DNA of 64,000 bases from JAJCZZ01 sp964569085 (GTDB taxonomy: Bacteria; Gemmatimonadota; Gemmatimonadetes; Longimicrobiales; Gaopeijiaceae), in the NCBI GenBank assembly GCA_964569085.1, contig CAZMTA010000001.1:62001-126000 (forward strand). Direction: 5' to 3'. The position numbers and the translations under genes were made by a program. The notes beneath the pieces were generated by a model. It did not search any database. It was given only the letters and a program-made list of their open reading frames with translations, and was not told the origin of the DNA. Below, piece by piece: positions 41,678 through 49,476 of this stretch (the first letter of the stretch is position 1; each line of letters starts with the position of its first letter).

Positions 41678-43090
41678 GTGGCGGAGATGAACTACCAGGA
41701 GGAGGGCAAGCGCGTCCTCACCGCCTTCTACGGGGCGTTGAGCGCCCTCAAGCTGTACCCGGTGGAGAACGACACCGTGCAGCAGGCGCTCACCGAGCTC
41801 CAGAACGCGGTGGGCCGGGTGGCCGACCAGGACGGGGGCGCCGAGGTCCGGGTCGTGGGGGACTTCTTCTTCCTCAACGAGACCCGGCTGCGTCTGGACC
41901 TGTCCAACTTCGCCACCTTCGGCTCCTTCGCCCGGGCCCTCCAGGACCACGGGATCGGGGCCCTGGAGATCTACCCGGGCGTGCAGCGGAGCGAGTGGGC
42001 GCCGTTCGTCTCCATGCTCCTGCGCAAGCCCGACCCCCAGCGGCCCTTCGAGGCCTTCGTGGAGCGGATGGCCGGCGCGCCGGTGGAGCACCTCCACCTC
42101 CGCCCCGAGAAGGAGGTCGAGGAGCCGGAGAGCGAGGAGTCCCTGACCGCGGCCAAGCGCACCTACGCCCAGTCCGTCCAGGTGGCCAAGGACGTCCTCG
42201 GCGACGTCCGGCTCGGGAAGGCCGTCAACGTCCGCAAGGTGAAGCGGGCGGTGCAGGGGATCGTGGACCAGGTGCTGTCCAACGAGACCTCGATGGTCAC
42301 GATGACCACCCTCCGGGACTTCGACGAGTACACGTTCACCCACTGCGTGAACGTCTGCATCTTCAGCGTGGTCATGGGCCAGCGGCTGGGGCTCGACAAG
42401 CTGCAGCTCTACGAGCTCGGGCTGGGCGCGCTCTTCCACGACATCGGGAAGCAGCGCGTCGACTACGACATCATCAACAAGCCCGGGGGCCTCACCGACG
42501 ACGAGTGGGCGGAGCTCAAGGAGCACACCACCGAGGGGCTGCTCCTCCTCTTCCAGATGCACGGCTTCGCCGACGTGCCGTACCGCCAGATGCTCATGGC
42601 GTACGAGCACCACATGAAGGTCGACCTGACCGGGTACCCGTCCAACACCCGGCCCCGGGACCCCACGCTCTTCTCCCGGATCGTGGCCGTGGCCGACGCC
42701 TTCGACGCCGGCACCTCCGTCCGGAGCTACCAGTACAACCCGTGGCCCCCGGACGCCGTCCTCAAGGAGATGCGGGACAACCCCAAGCGCGGCTTCGACT
42801 CGCTGCTGGTGAAGGCCCTCATCACCGCCACGGGCGTCTACCCCATCGGGACGCTGTGCATCCTGGACAGCCACGAGATGGCGGTGGTGTCGGAGGTGAA
42901 TCCGGACCCGGACTTCGCCCACCGGCCCAAGGTGAAGATCATCTCCGACCCCATGGGCGTCCCCCTCCAGGAGACGCTGACCGTGGACCTCGCCCAGGCC
43001 GACCCGGCCACCGGCCAGCCCGTCCGCTCCATCATCAAGACCACGGATCCGCAGAAGTACGGCATTCGAGTGAGCGACTACCTGACGTGA
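41678..43090 (+). CDS. HD-GYP domain protein, probable cyclic-dinucleotide phosphodiesterase
   Basis: This 470-residue protein ends in an HD-GYP domain, the family that hydrolyses cyclic di-GMP. Metal ligand candidates are all present: H222 (FTHCVNV), H254-D255 with K258 (FHDIGK), H283, H311-H312 and D315, then GYP at 319-321 (HHMKVDLTGYP; the usual Gly of DGxGYP is Leu). AVADAFDAG follows. Residues 10-120 (ALSALKLYPVENDTV, GALEIYPGVQRSEW) resemble the N-terminal domain of the HEAT-repeat protein upstream. Residues 340-470 hold a further C-terminal region. It starts at GTG four bases after the HEAT gene and overlaps trpA (GTGA), so it is coupled to the trp operon. Confidence 0.87.
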   Translation: MAEMNYQEEGKRVLTAFYGALSALKLYPVENDTVQQALTELQNAVGRVADQDGGAEVRVVGDFFFLNETRLRLDLSNFATFGSFARALQDHGIGALEIYPGVQRSEWAPFVSMLLRKPDPQRPFEAFVERMAGAPVEHLHLRPEKEVEEPESEESLTAAKRTYAQSVQVAKDVLGDVRLGKAVNVRKVKRAVQGIVDQVLSNETSMVTMTTLRDFDEYTFTHCVNVCIFSVVMGQRLGLDKLQLYELGLGALFHDIGKQRVDYDIINKPGGLTDDEWAELKEHTTEGLLLLFQMHGFADVPYRQMLMAYEHHMKVDLTGYPSNTRPRDPTLFSRIVAVADAFDAGTSVRSYQYNPWPPDAVLKEMRDNPKRGFDSLLVKALITATGVYPIGTLCILDSHEMAVVSEVNPDPDFAHRPKVKIISDPMGVPLQETLTVDLAQADPATGQPVRSIIKTTDPQKYGIRVSDYLT

Positions 43091-43881
43091 CCCTCTCCAT
43101 ATCCGACGCATTCCGACGCCGCCGGGAACGGGGGCGGGCCGCGCTCGTCCCCTACGTCACCGCCGGGTTCCCCGGGCCCGACGACACGGTGGCCGTGCTG
43201 GAGGCGCTGGCGGAGGCCGGCGCCGACGTCCTCGAGCTGGGGATCCCCTTCTCGGACCCGCTGGCCGACGGCCCCACCATCCAGCGCTCCTCCTTCCAGG
43301 CGCTGGAGCACGGCATGACCGTCCGGAAGGCGCTGGAGGCGCTCCGCCGCTTCCGGGAGGGACACGAGACGCCGGTGGTGCTCTTCAGCTACCTGAACCC
43401 GGTGCTCCGCTACGGGGTGGACGCCTTCCTGGAGGACGCCGCCGACGCGGGCGCCCAGGGGCTCCTCCTCACCGACCTCCCCACCGGCGCCGATCCGGAG
43501 ATGGAGGCGCGGGTCACGGCGTCCCGCCTCGACCTCATCCGCCTGGTGGCGCCCACCACGCCGCCCCACCGGGTGGCCGAGGTGGCCGCGGGGGGCGGAG
43601 GCTTCCTGTACTACATCTCCCGCACCGGGGTCACCGGGGCCCGCGCCGAGCTGAGCGCCACGCTGGAGAAGGAGGTGCGCGCCGTCCGCGACGCCGTGGA
43701 CGTCCCCGTGGCCGTGGGCTTCGGGATCTCCACGCCGGAGCAGGCCGCCCTGGTGGCGGGCCTGGCCGACGGCGTGGTGGTGGGCAGCGCCCTGGTCCAG
43801 GCCCTCGACGAGGGCGGCGTGGAGGCCGGAGGCCGTTTCGTGGCCTCCCTCCGCGCCGGCATGGACCGCGCCGCCGGCTGA
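43087..43881 (+). CDS. trpA: Tryptophan synthase alpha chain
   Basis: This is a 264-residue alpha subunit that cleaves indole-3-glycerol phosphate. The catalytic Glu is in DVLELGIPFSDPLADGP and the Asp in LLTDLPTGADPEME, and the phosphate site is formed by GFGISTPEQ and GVVVGSALV. YYISRTGVTGAR is the conserved loop 6 region. It starts at GTG with a four-base overlap with the HD-GYP gene. It is the last gene of the unit and converges on rqcH with a 24-base gap. Confidence 0.96.
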   Translation: MTLSISDAFRRRRERGRAALVPYVTAGFPGPDDTVAVLEALAEAGADVLELGIPFSDPLADGPTIQRSSFQALEHGMTVRKALEALRRFREGHETPVVLFSYLNPVLRYGVDAFLEDAADAGAQGLLLTDLPTGADPEMEARVTASRLDLIRLVAPTTPPHRVAEVAAGGGGFLYYISRTGVTGARAELSATLEKEVRAVRDAVDVPVAVGFGISTPEQAALVAGLADGVVVGSALVQALDEGGVEAGGRFVASLRAGMDRAAG

Positions 43882-43905
43882 GGCCCGCGCCCGGGACGAC
43901 CCGGG

Positions 43906-45555
43906 CTACTCCTCCACCGAGAGCCGCTCGGCCACCGCCGGGTCGGGCTCCACGAACACCGTCTGCACCTGGCGGGGCACGACGAGCCCCGGCGGCGCCT
44001 TCCGGGGGGACCGCACGTACTTGCGGAAGGTCCACTGCACCGGGACCGAGCCGGAGGTGCGGGCCTTGGAGTGGAGGGCGGCCAGGACCGCCGCCTCGGC
44101 CAGATCCCGGGCCGGCGGCGTCTCGTGGCGGCCCCACCGCAGGATCACGTGGGCGCCGGGGACCTGCTGGGCGTGGAGCCAGACGTCGTCCGGCGAGGAG
44201 TGGTGGAAGGTGAGGTCGTCGTTCTGCCGCGGGCCCTTGCCCACCCGGATCTCCAGCCCTCCCGAGCTCCGGAAGCGCTGGTAGGGGAGGGAAGGGGCCT
44301 GGTCGCCTCGGCCCTTCCCCGGCCCGCTCCGCGCCAGGACGTCGTCGGGAAGGGCCTCCTCCAGCTCCTCCCGCCCGACGGCGCCGGCCCGGACCCGGGC
44401 CTCCAGCTCCTCCAGGGCGGCCACCCGCCGGCGGGCGACCTCCAGGAGCTCCGGGATCCGGGTCCGGGCCCGACGGGCCTTCCCGGCCCGCTCGTAGTAG
44501 GCGTCGGCGTTCTCCTGGGGCTCCAGCGCGGGGTCGAGCCCGACCTCCACCTCGCGGCCCTCGAAGTCCTCCAGGACGACGCGGTCCCGGCCCGTGGGCA
44601 CCTGCCCGAAGCGGGCCAGGATCAGGTCGCCCAGGGCCTGGAGGTGTTCGGGGTCCTCCAGCCCTTCCTCCTCCGCCTCCAGCGCCGTGATCCTGCGCCG
44701 GGCGCCGTCCAGCGTCCGCTCCAGCCCCTGCACGAGCTCCGGCGGGAGGAGGAGCCCCGCGGCGGTCCCGTCGGCCTCCCCGTCGGCCAGGGCCCGGGCC
44801 CGTCCGAAGGCGTCCAGGAGCGAGGCGGCGGGCTCGGAGGGGAGGGGCGGCAGGGGCCGGGCGTAGGGGTGGGGCCCCCGGTCCGTGGTCAGGACCACCG
44901 GCTCCCGGGGGCCGTCGGCCGTCGCCAGACGGCGCCAGAGGGCGTGGCCCCGCTCCAGGTCGTGGAGGAGCGCGGGGGCGTTGAGGGGGGACGTCCACGC
45001 CACGGTGGACACGAGGGCCCGTCGGCGCTCCTCCGGCGGGACCGGCTCCAGGATCTCCCGCCACCGCTCCAGGGACAGATCTCCGTCCACGCCCTCGCGG
45101 GGGGCCGGCGGCGGCGGCGCCCAGGCGGCGCCCACCGCCAGGGTCCGCGCCCCCTCCCGGGTCACCAGCACGTGGCGGATCCGCGCGTCCGGCTGCTCGG
45201 CGACCAGGGCGTTCCACTGGTTGCCCAGGAGCTCGACCACCAGGTCCATGGGCTTCCGCCCGCCCCGGGCCGGGAGGAGCTCCATGCGGAGGAGCCGCTC
45301 GTCCGGTGGCGCCACCACCCTGCGCACCTTCATGGGGAGGCGCAGGTCCCCGGGGCCGGGCTCGCCGGGCTCGTGGAGGGCCGGCGTGCCCCGCGTGGGG
45401 TGCAGGCGCCACAGGAGCGTCCGCTCCCGGAAGAACAGGACCAGGTCCCGCTCGTCGCCGTCCAGCCGGAGCGCGCGGAGGCGTGCGCCGGCCAGGAGCT
45501 CGTCGAGCTCGGCGGCGAGGTCGCGGACGAGGGGTGCGTCCCAGCGGAGGGTCAT
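43906..45555 (-). CDS. RqcH-type NFACT family protein (ribosome quality control)
   Basis: This is a 549-residue NFACT protein, the family of bacterial RqcH/Fbp54 that adds alanine tails to nascent chains on stalled 50S subunits. The N-terminal NFACT-N domain (1-about 200), a helical middle with long charged helices (about 260-430), and the NFACT-R domain (RFRSSGGLEIRVGKGPRQND, DDVWLHAQQVPGAHVIL) are in the normal order. The Asp-Arg pair needed for tail synthesis in B. subtilis appears to align with Glu-Arg in PPDERLLRME, a conservative change. ATG 45555 is the start; an in-frame ATG at 45621 would add a tail overlapping the divergent panB promoter region (122 bases). Confidence 0.87.
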   Translation of the reverse strand: MTLRWDAPLVRDLAAELDELLAGARLRALRLDGDERDLVLFFRERTLLWRLHPTRGTPALHEPGEPGPGDLRLPMKVRRVVAPPDERLLRMELLPARGGRKPMDLVVELLGNQWNALVAEQPDARIRHVLVTREGARTLAVGAAWAPPPPAPREGVDGDLSLERWREILEPVPPEERRRALVSTVAWTSPLNAPALLHDLERGHALWRRLATADGPREPVVLTTDRGPHPYARPLPPLPSEPAASLLDAFGRARALADGEADGTAAGLLLPPELVQGLERTLDGARRRITALEAEEEGLEDPEHLQALGDLILARFGQVPTGRDRVVLEDFEGREVEVGLDPALEPQENADAYYERAGKARRARTRIPELLEVARRRVAALEELEARVRAGAVGREELEEALPDDVLARSGPGKGRGDQAPSLPYQRFRSSGGLEIRVGKGPRQNDDLTFHHSSPDDVWLHAQQVPGAHVILRWGRHETPPARDLAEAAVLAALHSKARTSGSVPVQWTFRKYVRSPRKAPPGLVVPRQVQTVFVEPDPAVAERLSVEE

Positions 45556-45677
45556 GGGAGGGGAAGCTACACCCGGGGCCCCGAGGGGCGTACCCTTCCC
45601 GTCCCGGGAGGCTGCGTCCATGTTTGTCTGAAGCTCCCGAGTCCGTGCCCCGCGGCACCCCCCGACCCGTCCCGCCC

Positions 45678-46517
45678 ATGTCCGCCGAGCCGTCCCGACG
45701 CACGCCCGTCACCGTCCGCCGCCTCCTGGAGATGAAGGAGGCCGGCGAGCGCGTGGTGGTGCTCACGGCCTACGACGTCCCCTTCGCCCGCGCCCTGGAG
45801 GAGGGCGGGGTGGACGTCATCCTCGTGGGGGACTCGCTGGGGCAGGTGGTCCTGGGCATGGACTCCACCCTCCCGGTGACGCTGGACGACATGATCCACC
45901 ACGCCCGGGCGGTGCGCCGGGGCGCGCCCTCGACGTTCGTTGTGGTCGACCTCCCCTTCCTCTCCTACCAGGTCAGCCCGGAGGACGCCCTCCGGAACGC
46001 CGGGCGGGTCCTCCAGGAGACCGGGGCGGAGGCGGTGAAGCTCGAGGGGGGCTCGGAGGCCGTCTGCCGGACGGTGGCGCGCCTGGTGGAGGCCGGCATC
46101 CCGGTCATGGGCCACGTGGGGCTCACCCCCCAGTCGGTCCACGCCCTGGGCGGGTACCGGGTGCAGGGGCGCGAGGCGGAGGAGGCCGAGCGCCTGAAGC
46201 GGGACGCCGTGCGCCTCGAGGAGGCCGGAGCCTTCTCCGTGGTCCTGGAGCTGGTCCCGGCGCCCCTGGCCAGGGAGATCTCCGCATCGCTCTCGATCCC
46301 CACCGTCGGGATCGGCGCCGGGGCCGGGTGCGACGGGCAGGTCCTGGTCGGCCACGACGCCCTGGGCTTCAACCCGGGCTTCCAGCCCCGCTTCCTGAAG
46401 CGGTTCGCGGAGCTCCACCAGCAGGCCGTGGAGGGCGTGCGGGCCTATGCCCGCGAGGTCCGGGAAGGGACGTACCCCGCCGACGAGCACTCCTTCGACG
46501 TCCCCGACGAGCGGTGA
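45678..46517 (+). CDS. panB: 3-methyl-2-oxobutanoate hydroxymethyltransferase
   Basis: This is a 279-residue PanB, the first enzyme of pantothenate synthesis, transferring a hydroxymethyl group from methylene-THF to ketoisovalerate. Magnesium ligands lie in VILVGDSLGQVVLG and VVVDLPFLSY; AVKLEGG, MGHVGLTPQS and PTVGIGAGAGCDGQVLV are conserved. ATG 45678 gives the normal N-terminus. The panC GTG overlaps its stop (GTGA), forming a panB-panC unit. The gap to rqcH holds the promoter region but no strong consensus is seen. Confidence 0.96.
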   Translation: MSAEPSRRTPVTVRRLLEMKEAGERVVVLTAYDVPFARALEEGGVDVILVGDSLGQVVLGMDSTLPVTLDDMIHHARAVRRGAPSTFVVVDLPFLSYQVSPEDALRNAGRVLQETGAEAVKLEGGSEAVCRTVARLVEAGIPVMGHVGLTPQSVHALGGYRVQGREAEEAERLKRDAVRLEEAGAFSVVLELVPAPLAREISASLSIPTVGIGAGAGCDGQVLVGHDALGFNPGFQPRFLKRFAELHQQAVEGVRAYAREVREGTYPADEHSFDVPDER

Positions 46518-47359
46518 AGGTCGCCGGGACCCGCGGCGCCCTCGCCGACTCGCTCCGGGCGCTCCGGGACACCGGCGCCCGGGTGGGTCTGGTGCCCACC
46601 ATGGGCTACCTCCACGAGGGCCACCTCTCGCTGGTGGACCGGGCCCGGGAGGCGGCGGACGTCGTCGCGGTCTCGATCTTCGTGAACCCGCTCCAGTTCG
46701 GCCCCGGCGAGGACCTGGAGAGCTATCCCCGGGACCGGGAGGGCGACCTGGCCCTCCTCCGGGAGCGGGGCGTGGACCTGGTCTTCGCCCCCTCGGTGGA
46801 GGAGATGTACCCCGACGGCGAGCCCCGGGTGACCGTCTCCCCGGGCGACATGGCGCGGCGCCTGTGCGGGGCCCATCGACCCGGGCACTTCCGGGGGGTC
46901 CTCACCGTGGTGGCCCGCCTCTTCGGCCTGGTGCGTCCCGACGTGGGCGTGTTCGGTCGGAAGGACTTCCAGCAGGGGGTCCTCATCCGGCGCATGGCCC
47001 GGGACCTGGAGATGGGCGTGGACGTCGTCCTGGGGCCCGTGGTGCGGGAGGAGGACGGCCTGGCCATGAGCTCGCGCAACACCTACCTCTCGCCCGAGGA
47101 GCGCGCGGCGGCCCCGACGCTCTTCCAGGCGCTCTCCGAGGCCCGGGCGGCCTTCGCCGCCGGGGAGCGGGATCCGCAGACCCTCCGCTCGGCGGTGCGC
47201 GGGCGGATCGAGGCCCGGCCCCTCCTGGAGCTCCAGTACGTGGAGGCGGTGGACCCGGACACGCTGGACCCGGTCCGGCGGCTGGAGGCCGACACGGTCC
47301 TGGCGCTGGCGGCCTTCTGCGGCACGACCCGGCTCATCGACAACGTGGAGCTGGGGTGA
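46514..47359 (+). CDS. panC: Pantothenate synthetase
   Basis: This is a 281-residue PanC, condensing pantoate and beta-alanine with ATP. The HIGH-like motif is in TMGYLHEGHLSLVDRA, and VSIFVNPLQFGPGEDL, FGRKDFQQ and the KMSKS-like MSSRNTYLSPEER follow. It starts at GTG with a four-base overlap with panB, and the next gene overlaps its own stop in the same way. The unit thus continues into the YqeK-like gene without a break. Confidence 0.96.
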   Translation: MKVAGTRGALADSLRALRDTGARVGLVPTMGYLHEGHLSLVDRAREAADVVAVSIFVNPLQFGPGEDLESYPRDREGDLALLRERGVDLVFAPSVEEMYPDGEPRVTVSPGDMARRLCGAHRPGHFRGVLTVVARLFGLVRPDVGVFGRKDFQQGVLIRRMARDLEMGVDVVLGPVVREEDGLAMSSRNTYLSPEERAAAPTLFQALSEARAAFAAGERDPQTLRSAVRGRIEARPLLELQYVEAVDPDTLDPVRRLEADTVLALAAFCGTTRLIDNVELG

Positions 47360-47961
47360 GCGGGCCCGACCAGGCGGTGGAGCGGACGGTCCACCCGGTG
47401 GTGCGGGACGCCGCCGGCGGGACCCTCCCCGAGTGGGCGCGGGCCGGGCGGTCGCGGCGGGCCCACATGGAGCGGGTGGCCGGGCTCCTGGACACGTGGG
47501 CCGTGGCCGCGGGGCTGGACGAGGTCGACCGCGTCCGGTGGCGCGCCGTGGGGTACCTCCACGACGCCCTGCGGGAGGCCGAGCCCGAGACCCTCCGCCC
47601 GCGGGTCCCCCCGGCGCTGGCGGAGCTGCCGGGCCGGGTCCTCCACGGGCCCGCCGCCGCCGAGCGCCTCCGGATGGAGGGCGTCGAGGACGGCCCCCTC
47701 CTCCTGGCCGTCGCGTACCACACGCTGGGCCATCCCCGCTTCGACGACCTCGGCCGCGCGCTCTACGCCGCCGACTTCCTCGAGCCCGGGCGGCGCTTCC
47801 GCCCCGACTGGCGGGGGGACCTCCGCGCGCGCATGCCGGCGGAGGCCGACGCCGTGGTGCGGGAGATCCTGGCCGCGCGCATCGCGCACCAGGTGGAGCG
47901 GGGCGGACCGCTGCGCCCCGAGACGGTGGACTTCTGGAACGTGCTGGTGGAGGCCGCGTGA
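47356..47961 (+). CDS. YqeK-like HD-domain phosphohydrolase
   Basis: This is a 201-residue HD-domain protein. The metal-site residues are visible: RRAHMERVAG (first His), YLHDALRE (HD pair), AYHTLGH, and ALYAADFLEPGR (Asp). The last motif and the length are typical of YqeK, which cleaves Ap4A symmetrically. In many bacteria yqeK is followed by a LytR_C gene and rsfS, and here a LytR_C gene follows with a GTGA overlap, which supports the call. nadD, its usual upstream neighbour, is replaced by panB-panC. Confidence 0.82.
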   Translation: MSGPDQAVERTVHPVVRDAAGGTLPEWARAGRSRRAHMERVAGLLDTWAVAAGLDEVDRVRWRAVGYLHDALREAEPETLRPRVPPALAELPGRVLHGPAAAERLRMEGVEDGPLLLAVAYHTLGHPRFDDLGRALYAADFLEPGRRFRPDWRGDLRARMPAEADAVVREILAARIAHQVERGGPLRPETVDFWNVLVEAA

Positions 47962-48679
47962 CGGGCCGGGGGCGGGCCGCGCTGGCGGGGACGGTGGTGC
48001 TGGCCGGGCTGGCGCTGGTGGGTTCCTCCCTGCTCCAGCGCCGGGGGGCCGAAGCCGGCCCCTACGAGGCCGCTCCGGGTCCCCGGGCCGGCGGAGCGGA
48101 GCGGATCCGGGTGGAGGTCCTGAACGCCGGCGGCGTCTCCGGGGCCGCCCGGGCCGCCACCGACGCCCTCCGGGACGCCGGCTTCGACGTGGTCTNNNNN
48201 NNNNNNNNNNNNNNNNNNNNNNNNNNNNNNNNNNNNNNNNNNNNNNNNNNNNNNNNNNNNNNNNNNNNNNNNNNNNNNNNNNNNNNNNNNNNNNNGGGGC
48301 CGCCCGGGCCGCCACCGACGCCCTCCGGGACGCCGGCTTCGACGTGGTCTACTTCGGGAACGCCCAGGAGTTCGGACGGGACAGCACGCTGGTGGTGGAC
48401 CGGGTCGGGCGACCGGAGCTGGCCGAGGACGTGGCCGAGGCGCTGGGGGGCGTCGGGGTGGCGACCCTTCCCGATCCGAACCTATACCTCGACGTTTCCG
48501 TATGGCTGGGCACGGACTGGCCGCCGGCGGGTGCCGGCGAGCCCGCCGGCGCGGAGCCCGACCGCGCGTGGTGGGATCCGCGCGGCTGGCTGTCGCGGAG
48601 CGGGTCGTCGGACCCCACCCCCAGACGTCGCGGCCCGGGCCGGGCCGCGACCACACCTTCGACGAGGGCGCATGGCTGA
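47958..48679 (+). CDS. LytR C-terminal-domain protein, split only by an assembly gap
   Basis: This small envelope protein has one N-terminal membrane helix (LAGTVVLAGLALVGSSLL) and a LytR_C domain (RIRVEVLNAGGVSGAARAAT, then VVYFGNAQEFGRDSTLVVDR, and VATLPDPNLYLDVSVWLG). A run of 100 N interrupts it. The 55 bases before the gap are identical to the 55 after it. Collapsing one copy plus the gap removes 155 bases and restores a single frame of 188 residues, so the gene is probably intact. It starts at GTG in the yqeK stop and overlaps lepB by eight bases. LytR_C domains are found alone or on cell-wall teichoic-acid ligases; a specific role is unknown. Confidence 0.8.
48141..48350. other. Assembly gap (100 N) flanked by an identical 55-bp sequence
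   Basis: The unknown bases run from 48196 to 48295. Positions 48141-48195 and 48296-48350 are identical over 55 bases. This is the usual result of scaffolding two contigs that really overlap by one k-mer length. It is not a biological duplication. Confidence 0.93.
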
Positions 48680-49433
48680 GCGACGCGACACGCGGGATCG
48701 GGACCGGGCCAGGGGGCGCACGCGCGCCCGGGCCGGAGGCGGCGAGCAGGAGGGCAACGAGAACGTCCTGCTGGAGTGGACGAAGTCGTTCGTCATCGCC
48801 GCGGTCCTCTTCCTGATCCTGCGGACCTTCCTGGTCCAGACCTTCGTCATCACGTCGGGCTCCATGGAGGACACCCTCCTGGTGGGGGACATGCTCGTCG
48901 TGAACCGGGCCGCCATGGGCTCGCACATCCCCTTCACCCGCGTCCGGATCCCGGGCTATTCCGAGCCCCGGCGCGGCGACGTGCTGGTCTTCGATCCGCC
49001 CCACGAGGAGACGCTGAAGCTGGTGAAGCGGCTCGTCGGGCTGCCCGGGGACACGCTCCGCATGGTGGATCGGGTCCTCTACGTGAACGGGGAGCCCCGG
49101 GACGAGCCCTACGTCCGCCACACGGACGTGCCGGACGAGACGCATCCCTGGATGTCCTGGCAGCGGGACTACCTGGCTCCGCGGGTGAACCCCTCGACCT
49201 ACCGGCCCACCCGGGACGACTGGGGTCCCATCGTGATCCCGGAGGAGCACTACTTCATGCTCGGGGACAACCGGGAGACCAGCCTGGATTCCCGCTACTG
49301 GGGCCTCCTGGAAGGATGGCGCCTGGAGGGGCGGGCGGTCTTCACGTACTTCTCCTACAACAAGGAGTCGTACCGTCCGTTCCCGTGGCTCCGCGAGGTG
49401 CGCTGGGACCGCATCGGGGACGGCATCCGGTAG
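48672..49433 (+). CDS. lepB: Signal peptidase I
   Basis: This is a 253-residue type I signal peptidase, which cleaves Sec and Tat signal peptides at the outer face of the inner membrane. After a charged N-terminus (about 35 residues, Arg/Asp/Glu-rich), one membrane helix (KSFVIAAVLFLILRTFLV) precedes the catalytic serine S64 (SGSMEDTLLVGD). The general-base lysine is K119 (KLVKRLVGLPGD). The GDNRETSLDSRYWG box is conserved. It overlaps the LytR_C gene by eight bases and converges on the ATPase-like gene with a 43-base gap that contains imperfect GC-rich inverted repeats. Confidence 0.95.
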   Translation: MAERRDTRDRDRARGRTRARAGGGEQEGNENVLLEWTKSFVIAAVLFLILRTFLVQTFVITSGSMEDTLLVGDMLVVNRAAMGSHIPFTRVRIPGYSEPRRGDVLVFDPPHEETLKLVKRLVGLPGDTLRMVDRVLYVNGEPRDEPYVRHTDVPDETHPWMSWQRDYLAPRVNPSTYRPTRDDWGPIVIPEEHYFMLGDNRETSLDSRYWGLLEGWRLEGRAVFTYFSYNKESYRPFPWLREVRWDRIGDGIR

Positions 49434-49476
49434 GGGGCCGGGCGGATCCGGCCGCGGAGCCGGGCCGCCTCCGGCC

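Noticed and set aside
48141..48350. 55-bp direct repeat as a target-site duplication or tandem repeat
   Set aside because: The copies flank a run of exactly 100 N, and collapsing them restores a reading frame. It is an assembly artefact.
49434..49476. GC-rich inverted repeats between lepB and the ATPase-like gene as a terminator
   Set aside because: The stems are imperfect and no T tract follows on either strand.
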